Part shown: piece after piece, positions 35,296 to 44,582 of the stretch | Numbering within the stretch: position 1 is the first letter of the stretch | Layout of the letters: each line of letters begins with the position of its first letter | Origin: Cohnella phaseoli | GTDB taxonomy: Bacteria > Bacillota > Bacilli > Paenibacillales > Paenibacillaceae | NCBI RefSeq assembly: GCF_003386235.1 | Contig: NZ_QRDZ01000001.1 | Span: forward strand, 186,001-250,000 | DNA length: 64,000 nucleotides | Direction: 5' to 3' | Program-made: the position numbers and the translations under genes | The notes under the pieces: generated by a model | Database searches by the model: none | Told to the model about the DNA's origin: nothing | The model's input: only the letters and a program-made list of their open reading frames with translations

Positions 35296-35961
35296 TTACA
35301 GTTCCTCCTTGGATATTTCACAAGATGCGATGCCCTCACAAATACGATATTTCAATCCACCATCATCTACTTTAAAAACGCCATTGTTGAAGTCCGTATG
35401 AACACTTCGGTAAAAGACGCCTTCGACACTGTCAGGAACAAGGGAATCCAGTCGCAGCTCAAAGCGATTCCCTTCTCTTACGAGACAGGCCTTGACCCCC
35501 CTCTCATAGTCTTCGTACTGTTTTTGTATCTCGCGCTGTACGGATACGATATGAATATCTACCTCTTTGATCAAATGAAGAAGCTGATTAATGATTGAAC
35601 CTTTTGCAATCTCTTCCCATTTGGTGCGAGCCGACTGCCCGATAATAATTTGTGTGATTCGCCTTTCCTTTGCATTTTCTGCAATGACTACTGCGACATT
35701 CCTGGAATCACTTTTTGCGACAATCAGATCAGCCTGTAGTGTCTCGGCCATGGAGTTCCAAAAAGCCATGTTTTTCTCCCGCGCCTCACTAAACCGGTTA
35801 TCATCAGTCGGATCTACCGTAAGCAAGGTAAGCGGCGCTCGAAGAGCTGTGGCAAGCTTCCAGCCGCGGCGAATCAATAACTCTGAATTCGGTCCATAGT
35901 ACAAACAAACGAGTATTCTTTCATCGGTTTCGGTTGATTCGGAGTAAGAAGTTGTGATCAT
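35296..35961 (-). CDS. KdpD-type USP domain protein with unknown C-terminal domain
   Basis: Cytoplasmic protein of about 221 residues. Residues 12-135 are a USP-like domain of the sort found inside KdpD (RILVCLYYGPNSELLIRRGW, then VVIAENAKERRITQIIIGQS and GSIINQLLHLIKEVDIHIVS). Residues 140-221 form a separate domain I do not recognise (RGVKACLVREGNRFELRLDS). In Staphylococcus aureus the KdpD USP domain binds c-di-AMP; whether this free copy does is inference. AGGGG lies before ATG 35961; an earlier in-frame start at 36006 lacks one. It is single-gene and preceded by a c-di-AMP riboswitch with terminator, which puts it in the K+ regulon. Confidence 0.75.
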   Translation of the reverse strand: MITTSYSESTETDERILVCLYYGPNSELLIRRGWKLATALRAPLTLLTVDPTDDNRFSEAREKNMAFWNSMAETLQADLIVAKSDSRNVAVVIAENAKERRITQIIIGQSARTKWEEIAKGSIINQLLHLIKEVDIHIVSVQREIQKQYEDYERGVKACLVREGNRFELRLDSLVPDSVEGVFYRSVHTDFNNGVFKVDDGGLKYRICEGIASCEISKEEL

Positions 35962-36050
35962 TTCACTCAGCCCCTGTCTATATAATATGCGTAACAACAA
36001 GCACAAGCTCGCTTCCGGTTGCTCAAATATGGATGATGAAAATCAGAATA

Positions 36051-36101
36051 AAAAAACGAAAAGAAGCCGGAAGGAAGAGGGAACTTTCCTGTCGGCTTCT
36101 T
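36051..36101 (-). terminator. Expression-platform terminator of riboswitch A
   Basis: On the minus strand AAGAAGCCG/CGGCTTCTT (outer arms 36061-36069 and 36093-36101) with an inner stem is followed by TTTTCGTTTTTTT, between the aptamer and the USP gene. Confidence 0.85.
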
Positions 36102-36161
36102 GATTGGTATAGCAAAAAAAAGCTATAACATAAGCTGCATGGCTGGACTGCTCTCTCAGTA

Positions 36162-36297
36162 CGCTTACGAGGTTAGCTGTCGGATTCGGGCGCGAGAGTC
36201 GCCCTACCTTGGTTCAAGGATTCACCCCATGAGACAAGCAAAACGGAAGCTTGCTCTCGATTGGTTCCCCCGTTTCCCGCGATGGGAATTCAGCGAA
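36162..36297 (-). ncRNA. c-di-AMP riboswitch (ydaO-yuaA class), copy A
   Basis: Minus-strand leader carrying the conserved blocks of the ydaO aptamer in order: TTCGCTGAATT, GGGGGAACCA, GGGGTGAATCC, AGGGCGACTCTC, CCGAATCCGACAGCTAACC and TCGTAAGCG. It lies between a promoter (36327-36355) and the terminator at 36051, upstream of the USP protein gene. For this class c-di-AMP binding favours termination, so high c-di-AMP (K+ sufficiency) should switch the gene off. Confidence 0.93.
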
Positions 36298-36326
36298 TGA
36301 AACGCAATATATTGTTGTTGATGGAA

Positions 36327-36355
36327 ATAATACGTCATTCCTGCTGCAAAGTAAA
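36327..36355 (-). promoter_or_regulatory. Promoter upstream of riboswitch A
   Basis: Minus strand TTTACT (36350-36355), 17-bp spacer, TATTAT (36327-36332), 30 bp before the aptamer. Confidence 0.65.
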
Positions 36356-36489
36356 TCTTCAAAACAGACTGGTTTTAAATCAAATTCTGCCTAGTATCAC
36401 GATCCGAATCATATTTCAATGCGGTTACGTTCATTTTCGACAGTGTACTTGCGGCTTGCTTGACTATTCACATTCGAAAATGTTCGCGG

Positions 36490-37188
36490 TCATTCAGCAG
36501 CGAGAAAGCGATATCCAACGCCGGGTTCTGTTACAATGTATTTGGGTTCTGCGGGATTGTCTTCAAGCTTCTTCCTCAAGTGCCCGATGTATATGCGCAA
36601 ATAATGCCGATTGGAATCATCGTACTCGTTCCAGACTTGCTTCAGCAATTGGCCTTTTGTAATGACTTTTCCTGCATTTAAGGCCAGAATTTTCAACAAA
36701 TCAAACTCAGTCGGAGATAGCTTTATCGGTTCTCCCTTCAATTCCACACTTCTTTGGGAAACATTGATCGTTAGTTCCCCATGGTGCAGGACCGGCTCTT
36801 CTTGAGGCCTGGCTGAGTGTCGCAGCGCTACGCGAATCCGCGCCACAAGCTCTCCCATTCCGAAGGGTTTGGTCACATAATCGTCGGCCCCATGATCCAG
36901 CGCAAAGATTTTATCCGCTTCCCGGTCAATGGCAGTGAGGACGATTACTGGCAAATTGGACCGTTCCCGAATACTCTTCAGTACATCCAGGCCGGATTGA
37001 TCCGGCAATCCCAGGTCGAGTATCACGAGATCCGGTGTGGCAAGAGAAGCTTGCTCCAGTCCCTCTTCCCCAGTTGACGCTTCGTATACGTTGTATTTAT
37101 GGGCTTGCAGCGTCACCTTGAGTAACTTCCGTATTTGAGTGTCGTCTTCCACAACAAGAACTCGAACTTGATGTTCATGGTTTGACAT
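36490..37188 (-). CDS. kdpE: Response regulator KdpE
   Basis: OmpR-family response regulator of about 232 residues. The receiver domain has the acidic pair VVEDD (about residue 13), phospho-accepting Asp in LVILDLGLPDQSG (about 55) and the lysine in YVTKPFGMGELVAR. The C-terminal winged helix reads LSPTEFDLLKILALNAGKVI, then YIGHLRKKLEDNPAEPKYIV. It should activate the kdp genes when phosphorylated by the adjacent kinase. GGAGG is nine bases before ATG 37188; the frame is open a further 73 codons upstream, overlapping the kinase gene, but without a start signal. Confidence 0.9.
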   Translation of the reverse strand: MSNHEHQVRVLVVEDDTQIRKLLKVTLQAHKYNVYEASTGEEGLEQASLATPDLVILDLGLPDQSGLDVLKSIRERSNLPVIVLTAIDREADKIFALDHGADDYVTKPFGMGELVARIRVALRHSARPQEEPVLHHGELTINVSQRSVELKGEPIKLSPTEFDLLKILALNAGKVITKGQLLKQVWNEYDDSNRHYLRIYIGHLRKKLEDNPAEPKYIVTEPGVGYRFLAAE

Positions 37189-37219
37189 TCGTCTCATCCT
37201 CCTATAGTTGGCTAGCCTA

Positions 37220-38731
37220 TTAGTTATTTTGGACAAGCGGAAGCGATATCGTGATGATGGCTCCTTTTGGCGCATTAGGATGGGCGGAGATGGTTCCTCC
37301 ATGCAGTTCGGCGATCCCTTTGCTGATGGCCAGCCCCAAGCCCGTTCCCGTGAGGTACCCAGTTTGTTCAGAACGATAAAACTTTTCAAAAATGCGCTCC
37401 AACTCATCTTCCTTCAGCCCGACCCCTTCATCGGCAACAGTTAGTTGGATGAATTCACTGCCTGCTTTGACAGACAGGATGATCTCACTGTAGTCGGGGC
37501 TATATTTGATCGCATTGCTGATCACATTGATCAGCATTTGCTCAAGCAGAGCTTCATCGCCAAGAACGATGGGGATTTCATCGGTCAGGTCAAGACGGAT
37601 CGTGCGATGCTCCTGGTAGTCTTTCAACTGCATGAAGGTAGAGCCGATGATTTCCTCCAATTCGCATTCATCTTTCCGTAAGGTAAGCATGCCGCCTTCG
37701 AGCCGGGCCATGCCCAGCAAATTTAAAACCAACCGATTCATACGAAGCGCGCCATCGCGAATGGTCGCAAGAAGTTCCATTCGTTCCTCGGCGGTAAACA
37801 GTTTCTCGCCATCGATCAGCCCGGTTGCCGAACCGATAATGGCTGCGAGCGGTGTACGAAGCTCGTGCGAGACGGAGTTCAATATGGCGTTGCGAAGCCG
37901 CTCGGATTCGGCGGTCAGATGAGCCAGCTTTGCCTCTTCCTCAAACTTGACGCGTGCGACTGCACTGGCCGCCAACCCGCCAATCGCTTCAAATAACAAG
38001 GCTTGTTCCGGTAAGGTTTCGCTTCGCTCGTGCTTAGAAATAAGAACCATAACTCCGAATCTGTGTTCCTCAATCTGAAGCGGGATAAAATGCCCGATGA
38101 GTCCGCCCGTATGGGAAATTCTTTTTTCCAATGACTTACCTTGTTTGTAGACGCGTTTAGCAAGCACAAGCTCGGCTTGTTCCTGTACATGATGGGAAAA
38201 TGGGCTGGAACGACGGGCGAGCGTAAGCTTATTGTTGTTCTCAGCGAGATAGATCGTGACGTCCATTTTCAGGATTTCAGATAGCTGTCGGGAAAAACGG
38301 TCCAGCAATGACGGCATATCGACGGCAGAGCTAATCTGTTTACTGAGCGCATAGAGCGTGGCGGTTTGCTTCTCTTTTTGCTTGGAATAAAGTACTTGTT
38401 GTTTGAGCCGCGCGGCCAAGCTGGCTGTTAAAACCGCAACCACCAAATAAACGGCGAAGGATATCAGATACCTTAAATCCGCTACCGTGAAACTGAGTAC
38501 CGGTGGAATATAAAAGAAGTCAAAGGACAGTACACCAAGAAAGGCAGCAAAAAATGCTGGTCGCAGTCCCCAAACTGCGGCATTTAAAAGAACGGGGAGT
38601 AAGAAGATCAGCGCAATATTGGCCGTTTCAAACGTGAGCCCAAATGGCTTTAATAGGATCGTCATCCCTGCAATGAGCAGTGCGGTGATGGCGTAAGGAT
38701 GCCAACGGAATGTTGAAAGGGACTTTGTCAA
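37220..38731 (-). CDS. kdpD: KdpD histidine-kinase half without the N-terminal sensor
   Basis: Membrane histidine kinase of about 503 residues. It begins with the four-helix DUF4118 domain of KdpD (about 10-110), then a GAF-like domain (about 140-270), the HisKA box SVSHELRTPLAAIIGSATGL (phospho-accepting His near 290) and the ATPase motifs NVISNAIKYS, DEGVGL and GTGLGLAI. Full KdpD has about 900 residues and starts with the KdpD and USP domains; those are missing here and instead encoded, duplicated, at 44583. The start is TTG with GGAGG seven bases before; an ATG at 38770 lacks a ribosome binding site. It precedes kdpE by 31 bp and is divergent from the kdpFABC operon. Confidence 0.9.
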   Translation of the reverse strand: MTKSLSTFRWHPYAITALLIAGMTILLKPFGLTFETANIALIFLLPVLLNAAVWGLRPAFFAAFLGVLSFDFFYIPPVLSFTVADLRYLISFAVYLVVAVLTASLAARLKQQVLYSKQKEKQTATLYALSKQISSAVDMPSLLDRFSRQLSEILKMDVTIYLAENNNKLTLARRSSPFSHHVQEQAELVLAKRVYKQGKSLEKRISHTGGLIGHFIPLQIEEHRFGVMVLISKHERSETLPEQALLFEAIGGLAASAVARVKFEEEAKLAHLTAESERLRNAILNSVSHELRTPLAAIIGSATGLIDGEKLFTAEERMELLATIRDGALRMNRLVLNLLGMARLEGGMLTLRKDECELEEIIGSTFMQLKDYQEHRTIRLDLTDEIPIVLGDEALLEQMLINVISNAIKYSPDYSEIILSVKAGSEFIQLTVADEGVGLKEDELERIFEKFYRSEQTGYLTGTGLGLAISKGIAELHGGTISAHPNAPKGAIITISLPLVQNN

Positions 38732-38944
38732 AGTTTTGCCTCCAATACAATCATGACTCACTTTTACCATAAGCGTACTGTAAATAAAGCGTAAAAGAAA
38801 CGGTTTCCGGGGGTAAAAGTTCCGTAAAAATCACGAAAATGATAGAAAACAAGAGAAAAGAGAAGAAAATCAAAGATACCGTGTGATGGAGTATCCAGTT
38901 GCAACTAGACAATAAAAATTAAACTTATACCCGCCGTGCATTGC

Positions 38945-38973
38945 TTTACAATTATTTGCATACGGCGTAACAT
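38945..38973 (+). promoter_or_regulatory. Promoter of the riboswitch-kdp operon
   Basis: TTTACA (38945-38950), 17-bp spacer, TAACAT (38968-38973), about 30 bp before aptamer B. KdpE would be expected to bind close by; no site is evident by eye. Confidence 0.65.
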
Positions 38974-39004
38974 ACGATTCATGAATTCAATGATTCACCA
39001 TTTT

Positions 39005-39162
39005 ATTCGCTGAATTGCCTTACAGGCAATCGGGGGAACCAATTGCGGAAGCTTGTGTGAGAGCAAGCTTTCGTGCGGGGTGAATCCTGCCACCGGGATC
39101 CGACTCGTTGGCAGGTAGGGCGACTCTCACCGCCCGAATCCGTCAGCTAACCTCGTAAGCGC
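39005..39162 (+). ncRNA. c-di-AMP riboswitch (ydaO-yuaA class), copy B, first of a tandem pair
   Basis: Conserved blocks in order: ATTCGCTGAATTGCC, GGGGGAACCA, GGGGTGAATCC, AGGGCGACTCTC, CCGAATCCGTCAGCTAACC and TCGTAAGCG. No terminator follows it directly; aptamer C begins about 100 bp later. Confidence 0.93.
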
Positions 39163-39265
39163 AGAGCAACTCTTTGCCAGATTTCGTTGCTAATGGAGAG
39201 AGGATGATGAAGCTTGTGATCGTAACCTTCGACCACAGGGCTTAGACCTCATGTGGTTTTTACAA

Positions 39266-39406
39266 TTTTCGCTGAATTCTTTGCTGTGCCAAAGAAGCGG
39301 GGGAACCAACGAAGCAGGAACAATCGGCTTTATGGGGTGAATCGCCGGAAGTACCGGCGTAGGGCGACTCTTACGCCCGAATCCGACAGCTAACCTCGCA
39401 AGCGAC
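39266..39406 (+). ncRNA. c-di-AMP riboswitch (ydaO-yuaA class), copy C, second of a tandem pair
   Basis: Conserved blocks in order: TTCGCTGAATT, GGGGGAACCA, GGGGTGAATC, AGGGCGACTCTT, CCGAATCCGACAGCTAACC and TCGCAAGCG. It is followed by the terminator at 39460, so both aptamers feed one kdp operon. Two aptamers in series could give a steeper or two-step response to c-di-AMP. Confidence 0.93.
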
Positions 39407-39459
39407 ATAAGAGAGGCAACATTAATCAAAACTAGACACGGTTTATTCGCTGTGCCTTG

Positions 39460-39503
39460 GAAGTTGATGAAAAGTGACCTCTTTTCGTTAGCTTCTTTTT
39501 TGT
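39460..39503 (+). terminator. Expression-platform terminator of the tandem riboswitch
   Basis: A 15-bp stem with G-T pairs (39460-39474 with 39481-39495, six-base loop) followed by TTTTTT, between aptamer C and the first gene at 39536. Confidence 0.8.
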
Positions 39504-39535
39504 TGCCTCCGCGTTTATCGACAGGAGGGACAGAA

Positions 39536-39943
39536 GTGATTATACAAGAGGATTATATTCTTGTTTCAGCGCCAACGGAAGCCGGTCAAGCATTTCTGCG
39601 GACGTTGGCGATGAAGGGATTGCCATTTGTGGCACTTACAAATAATAGAGCTGATAAGCAAGCTCTGGAGGAAATCGGAGTAAAGGAAATCCTTATGATG
39701 GATACAAGAGACAGTCGTCCACCGATGATCCCCGAGTTGCCAATCGGAAAGGTTTACTTATTTGAACGTAGCTTCAATTTATGCTGCAGGTACATTCATA
39801 CATGCCGCTCATGGACGGGAAAACCGATTTATGTCATTACACAGGGAAATAACAGTCGGCTCATTTATAAGGGGCTTGGCGCCAATTATGTGATCCATTC
39901 ACAGGGGAATGATCTGTCCTTTCTGTTAAGTGAGAACCAGTAA
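39536..39943 (+). CDS. Protein of unknown function, first gene of the kdp operon
   Basis: A 135-residue protein with alternating strands and helices, somewhat like a Rossmann half (VSAPTEAGQAFLRTLAMKGL, then PFVALTNNRADKQALEEIGV). There is no signal peptide or membrane segment. I do not recognise the family; a resemblance to TrkA-N-type nucleotide-binding proteins is only by eye. GGAGG lies before a GTG at 39536. An earlier in-frame ATG (39452) would lie inside the riboswitch terminator and can be set aside. It is followed 23 bp later by a small membrane protein and then kdpF, so a role in Kdp control or assembly is likely by context. Confidence 0.6.
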   Translation: MIIQEDYILVSAPTEAGQAFLRTLAMKGLPFVALTNNRADKQALEEIGVKEILMMDTRDSRPPMIPELPIGKVYLFERSFNLCCRYIHTCRSWTGKPIYVITQGNNSRLIYKGLGANYVIHSQGNDLSFLLSENQ

Positions 39944-39966
39944 AGCTTCAAAAGGAGATGTGAAAG

Positions 39967-40074
39967 ATGTTGGATATTGGAATGATTGCTTTGGTGATTG
40001 GACTGGCGGCAGCCATGATTGGCCTTGCCGTTTGGTCAGGCAAAGTGGTGGAGGAAGGGCGTGAAGAAGCATGA
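39967..40074 (+). CDS. Small membrane protein before kdpF
   Basis: A 35-residue single-helix protein (MLDIGMIALVIGLAAAMIGL, then AVWSGKVVEEGREEA). AAAAGGAG is nine bases before the ATG, and its stop overlaps the kdpF start (ATGA). It resembles KdpF in size and topology but has an acidic tail. A second small Kdp subunit or regulator is possible. Confidence 0.6.
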   Translation: MLDIGMIALVIGLAAAMIGLAVWSGKVVEEGREEA

Positions 40075-40151
40075 TGTGGGCATTGGGGGGCGTCATCGTC
40101 CTGTTGTTTGTCTATCTGGTATATGCTTTGGTAAAGCCGGAGAAATTCTAA
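40071..40151 (+). CDS. kdpF: K+-transporting ATPase subunit KdpF
   Basis: 26-residue single-helix membrane peptide (MMWALGGVIVLLFVYLVYAL, then VKPEKF), which stabilises the KdpFABC complex. The ending VKPEKF is the family's signature. It starts in the stop codon of the preceding gene and lies 34 bp before kdpA. Confidence 0.85.
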   Translation: MMWALGGVIVLLFVYLVYALVKPEKF

Positions 40152-40185
40152 AAAACCGTTTGTTTTCAGGAAGGAGTATCGTCAT

Positions 40186-41856
40186 ATGGCCGGAATGATT
40201 GCCATTGTTGTTACATTGTTGTTGGTCTTGCTGTTAGCTCGACCTACTGGACTATATATGGCCAAGGCATTTGATTACATCCCATCAGGACTGGATCGAT
40301 TTTATGGTCCATTGGAAAAAATGATTTATGCTATCGGAGGCATTCACCAAGAAAATCAAACTTGGAAGAGATACGCTGCGACCTTAGTCATTAGTAATAG
40401 CGTAATGATCCTGCTCGTATATCTCGTGTTTCGAACACAGGCGTATTTGCCGCTAAATCCGGCCGGTATTGCCAATATGGACCCGAGCCTGGCATTTAAT
40501 ACGGCAATCAGCTTTATGACAAACACCAATTTGCAGCACTACAGCGGGGAGAGCGGATTATCGTACTTGTCGCAAATGATTGCTATCGTCTTTATGATGT
40601 TTACGGCTCCGGCTACTGCGCTTGCAGCGGTGTTCGCTTTTATGCGCGGGCTGGCAGGAAAACCGTTAGGCCATTTTTTCGTCGATATGACTCGTGCCAT
40701 TACACGGGTATTGCTGCCGATTGCTTTTGTCACGGCACTCATTCTAATTGCGCAGGGTGTTCCGCAAACACTGGAGCCTGCAGCAGTTGCTCAGACGCTT
40801 CAGGGCGGGGAACAAACCATTGCCAGAGGGCCAATGGGCTCATTCTTGTCCATCAAGGAACTTGGGAATAACGGTGGCGGCTTTATGGGCGTCAACTCGG
40901 CTCACCCGTTTGAAAACCCCAATGTGATTAGTAATTTGATTCAGATCCTGCTAATGATGTTGCTTACGACATCCCTACCTTTTGCATACGGCAAGATGGT
41001 CGGGAATGCCAAGCAGGGACGGGTACTGTTTGTTTCTATGGCCATGCTCTTTATTGTTTTGCTGGGCGTTTCGCTGACGGCTGAAAAGGCCGGCAATCCG
41101 GCTCTGAATGCAATCGGCATTCAGCATGAACAAGGCAGTATGGAGGGTAAGGAGGTTCGATTCGGAGTTGCACAATCTTCCTTGTATTCAGTCGTAACAA
41201 CGGCATCCGAAACGGGAGCGGTCAATACGATGCATGATACGCTGACGCCAATCGGTGGTATGATTACCATTGCCACTATGATGCTGAATACGGCTTTCGG
41301 AGGTGTTGGAGCCGGATTTATGAATGTACTCATGTATGCCATAATCGGTGTGTTTCTTTCGGGGTTAATGGTAGGGCGTACACCGGAGTTCTTGGGCAAA
41401 AAAATAGAAGGCAAGGAAATGAAGCTGATTGCCGTCACGATGCTGGTTTCGCCTTTTCTCATTCTGGTTCCAACGGCAATTGCGCTCTTCAGCTATCCCG
41501 ATACGCTATCCAATCCGGGCTTTCACGGCCTGACGCAAGCGATGTACGAGTATACCTCGTCTGCGGCGAACAACGGTTCCGGATTCGAAGGGCTAGGTGA
41601 CAATACATTGTTCTGGAATATGACAACCGGAATCGTTATGTTCTTAGGCAGGTATTTCTCCATTGTCGCTTTGCTTGCTGTAGCCGGGTCGCTTGCTGCC
41701 AAGAAGACGGTGCCGGAAACAACAGGTACCTTCAGGACGGACACAGGATTGTTCGCGATTGTATTTTTGGCTGCTGTGCTAATCGTTGGTGCGTTGACGT
41801 TCTTCCCAAGTCTCGTACTCGGCCCAATTGCAGAACAGTTAACATTGAAACCATAA
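40186..41856 (+). CDS. kdpA: K+-transporting ATPase subunit KdpA
   Basis: K+-selective channel-like subunit, 556 residues with ten helices, of the SKT superfamily. Filter and pore regions are visible in [40 protein letters not shown] and [20 protein letters not shown]. It binds K+ with high affinity and passes it to KdpB. AAGGAG precedes the ATG. Full length with no unusual features. Confidence 0.95.
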   Translation: MAGMIAIVVTLLLVLLLARPTGLYMAKAFDYIPSGLDRFYGPLEKMIYAIGGIHQENQTWKRYAATLVISNSVMILLVYLVFRTQAYLPLNPAGIANMDPSLAFNTAISFMTNTNLQHYSGESGLSYLSQMIAIVFMMFTAPATALAAVFAFMRGLAGKPLGHFFVDMTRAITRVLLPIAFVTALILIAQGVPQTLEPAAVAQTLQGGEQTIARGPMGSFLSIKELGNNGGGFMGVNSAHPFENPNVISNLIQILLMMLLTTSLPFAYGKMVGNAKQGRVLFVSMAMLFIVLLGVSLTAEKAGNPALNAIGIQHEQGSMEGKEVRFGVAQSSLYSVVTTASETGAVNTMHDTLTPIGGMITIATMMLNTAFGGVGAGFMNVLMYAIIGVFLSGLMVGRTPEFLGKKIEGKEMKLIAVTMLVSPFLILVPTAIALFSYPDTLSNPGFHGLTQAMYEYTSSAANNGSGFEGLGDNTLFWNMTTGIVMFLGRYFSIVALLAVAGSLAAKKTVPETTGTFRTDTGLFAIVFLAAVLIVGALTFFPSLVLGPIAEQLTLKP

Positions 41857-41882
41857 GTTTGATTGTAATGGAGGTTCTCACG

Positions 41883-43910
41883 ATGCAAACTAAAAAATCC
41901 ATGCTTAGCGGGCCGATTATTCGGAAGGCTGTCAAAGAAGCGTTCATGAAGCTGGACCCTAGAGTCATGTTTCGTAATCCGATCCTGTTTGTAGTGGAGA
42001 TAGGATTTATCATCACATTATTTCTATGCTTTTTACCCGGAGCGTTCCAAGGCTCGACACCGGTTTGGTTCAATATAGCGGTTGCCGCCATTTTGTTGGT
42101 GACATTGTTGTTTGCGAACTTTGCGGAGGCATTAGCTGAAGGAAGAGGCAAGGCGCAAGCGGATTCGTTAAAACAGACGAAAAAAGACATTATTGCAAAC
42201 AAATGGGTAGACAGAGAGATCAAGCAGGTGGGTTCAACGGATCTTCGTAAAGGAGATATTGTCGTCATATCACAAGGAGAAATGATTCCGGGAGATGGGG
42301 AGGTCATCGAAGGGCTCGCGTCAGTAGACGAATCGGCTATTACGGGGGAGTCCGCGCCTGTCATTAAGGAAGCTGGCGGCGATTTCAGTTCCGTAACAGG
42401 AGGAACGCGTGTCATTAGCGACCAGATCAAAGTGAGGATCACCAGCGATCCTGGCGAATCGTTTTTGGATCGCATGATTTCGCTTGTCGAAGGGGCAAAA
42501 CGGCAAAAAACGCCGAATGAAATTGCCCTGAATACGGTTTTGATCAGTTTGACCCTGATTTTCCTGATTGTCGTTGTGACACTGCCGTTTTTCGGGGACT
42601 ACTTGAATATTGAAATTGATGTCCCCGTCCTGATTGCCCTGCTCGTTTGCCTCATTCCGACTACAATCGGAGGATTATTGTCTGCGATCGGAATCGCGGG
42701 AATGGATCGGGTGACCCGGTTTAACGTGCTTGCCATGTCGGGAAAAGCCGTGGAAGCTGCGGGCGATATTAATACGATCATTCTGGACAAAACGGGTACG
42801 ATCACGTACGGCAACCGGATGGCGAGCGAATTTATCCCGGTTGGCGGCGCCAAACAGATTGAAGTAGGCGAGTGGGCGGCGATTAGTTCAATGAAGGATG
42901 AGACACCTGAAGGGCGTTCCGTCCTGGACTTGATGAAAAAGCTGGAACTCGGGTATCACGAATCATTGGCTACCGGTGGAGAGTTCATCGAATTCAAAGC
43001 GGAAACACGAATGAGCGGGATCGATTTGACGGATGGCCGCAAAGTGCGCAAAGGGGCCGTAGACGCCATTAAAAAATGGGTAGCTGCACAGAACGGGACT
43101 ATACCGAACGATTTGGATGTGGCAGCTGATAAAGTCGCTACTGCTGGGGGCACGCCGCTGGCCGTGGCAGTTGATAACCGAATTTACGGCGTCATCTATT
43201 TAAAAGATACGGTCAAGCCCGGCATGCGTGAACGTTTCGATCAAATGCGCCAAATGGGCATTAAAACGGTGATGTGTACAGGCGATAACCCGCTCACTGC
43301 CGCTACAATAGCGAGAGAGGCTGGTGTAGATGACTTTATCGCGGAGAGCAAGCCGGAAGATAAAATAGCCGTTATTCGACGGGAGCAGGCAGAGGGCAAG
43401 CTGGTCGCAATGACGGGAGACGGGACGAACGATGCGCCTGCATTGGCGCAGGCGGATGTGGGAATCGCCATGAATAGCGGCACGGTAGCTGCCAAGGAAG
43501 CAGCGAATATGGTCGATCTAGACTCCGACCCATCCAAAATCATTGAAGTTGTGGCGATTGGAAAGCAGCTTCTGATGACGCGCGGCGCACTTACGACGTT
43601 CAGCATTTCCAACGATATTGCCAAATACTTCGCCATCCTGCCTGCTATGTTTATGCTCTCCATTCCGGAGATGAATACGCTGAATGTCATGCAGTTGGGA
43701 TCGCCGATGTCGGCCATTCTATCCGCGCTTATTTTCAACGCGATCATCATCCCGATGTTAATTCCGTTAGCGATGAAAGGCGTCGGCTATAAAGCAGTCA
43801 GTTCAGCGCAACTGTTAAAACGCAATTTGTTTATATATGGCTTAGGCGGTGTGATTGTCCCCTTTGCCGGCATCAAGCTCATTGACCTTGTTATCCATTT
43901 ATGGGTATGA
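41883..43910 (+). CDS. kdpB: K+-transporting ATPase subunit KdpB
   Basis: P-type ATPase subunit of about 675 residues that drives K+ uptake. Motifs are TGES (actuator loop [13 protein letters not shown]), the phosphorylation site [10 protein letters not shown] (about residue 300) and the hinge [25 protein letters not shown] is eight bases before ATG 41883; a frame from 41859 overlaps the ribosome binding site. The actuator and nucleotide domains are intact. Confidence 0.95.
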   Translation: MQTKKSMLSGPIIRKAVKEAFMKLDPRVMFRNPILFVVEIGFIITLFLCFLPGAFQGSTPVWFNIAVAAILLVTLLFANFAEALAEGRGKAQADSLKQTKKDIIANKWVDREIKQVGSTDLRKGDIVVISQGEMIPGDGEVIEGLASVDESAITGESAPVIKEAGGDFSSVTGGTRVISDQIKVRITSDPGESFLDRMISLVEGAKRQKTPNEIALNTVLISLTLIFLIVVVTLPFFGDYLNIEIDVPVLIALLVCLIPTTIGGLLSAIGIAGMDRVTRFNVLAMSGKAVEAAGDINTIILDKTGTITYGNRMASEFIPVGGAKQIEVGEWAAISSMKDETPEGRSVLDLMKKLELGYHESLATGGEFIEFKAETRMSGIDLTDGRKVRKGAVDAIKKWVAAQNGTIPNDLDVAADKVATAGGTPLAVAVDNRIYGVIYLKDTVKPGMRERFDQMRQMGIKTVMCTGDNPLTAATIAREAGVDDFIAESKPEDKIAVIRREQAEGKLVAMTGDGTNDAPALAQADVGIAMNSGTVAAKEAANMVDLDSDPSKIIEVVAIGKQLLMTRGALTTFSISNDIAKYFAILPAMFMLSIPEMNTLNVMQLGSPMSAILSALIFNAIIIPMLIPLAMKGVGYKAVSSAQLLKRNLFIYGLGGVIVPFAGIKLIDLVIHLWV

Positions 43911-43928
43911 CGAAAGGAAGGACCGGAG

Positions 43929-44501
43929 ATGAAAGTATTGGCATCAAGCTTGCGAATCAGCCTGCTATTCATGGCATTATGCGGACTTGGTTATAACCTG
44001 GCGGTTACCGGGATCGCACAGATCTTATTCCCCGAACAAGCCGATGGAAGCCTGGTTCAAGACGATGCTGGAACCGTAATCGGCTCCAGGTTGATTGGAC
44101 AATTGTTTAGCGAACCCGAATTTTTCCATGGCCGTATCTCCAGTATTGAGTATCAGGCGGATGGATCGGGATCGCCGAACTATGCGCCGTCACATCCCGA
44201 ATTGATGGAACGGGTGACAGCTTCTATGGTGGAATGGAAAAGGAATAACCCGGAAGCTTATGTACGTGATCTGCCAATTGATCTTCTGACCAACTCCGCA
44301 TCAGGCTTGGACCCTGATATCAGCCCGGAGGCGGCGCGTGCTCAAATTCCGCGGATCAGCCGCTTGACCGGTATTGAACAGCAACATTTGGAAAGACTTG
44401 TGCAAGAACAAACGAGCCAGCGGACGTTTGGTTTCTTGGGCGAACCTGTGGTAAATGTATTGCAACTCAATATCGAACTGCAGCGTTTGCTTGCGAGGTA
44501 A
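43929..44501 (+). CDS. kdpC: K+-transporting ATPase subunit KdpC
   Basis: 190-residue subunit with one N-terminal helix and an extracytoplasmic domain. The conserved stretches are GSRLIGQLFSEPEFFHGRIS, then LLTNSASGLDPDISPEAARA and RTFGFLGEPVVNVLQLNIEL. It completes KdpFABC. AAGGAAGG lies before the ATG, 18 bp after kdpB. Confidence 0.95.
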   Translation: MKVLASSLRISLLFMALCGLGYNLAVTGIAQILFPEQADGSLVQDDAGTVIGSRLIGQLFSEPEFFHGRISSIEYQADGSGSPNYAPSHPELMERVTASMVEWKRNNPEAYVRDLPIDLLTNSASGLDPDISPEAARAQIPRISRLTGIEQQHLERLVQEQTSQRTFGFLGEPVVNVLQLNIELQRLLAR

Positions 44502-44515
44502 ACGAAATATGAATC

Positions 44516-44550
44516 TCCCTGCCTGCTTAAATGGGGCAGGGAATTTCCGT
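44516..44550 (+). terminator. Hairpin between kdpC and the sensor gene
   Basis: TCCCTGCC/GGCAGGGA stem followed by a modest T run, in the 80-bp gap. It may attenuate the downstream gene relative to kdpFABC. Confidence 0.5.
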
Positions 44551-44582
44551 TTGTTATTTGCTCAAGGGAACGAGGTGAGGAC

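Noticed and set aside
39452..39535. Upstream in-frame extension of the first kdp-operon gene from ATG 39452
   Set aside because: It would be translated from inside the riboswitch terminator and has no ribosome binding site; GTG 39536 has GGAGG.
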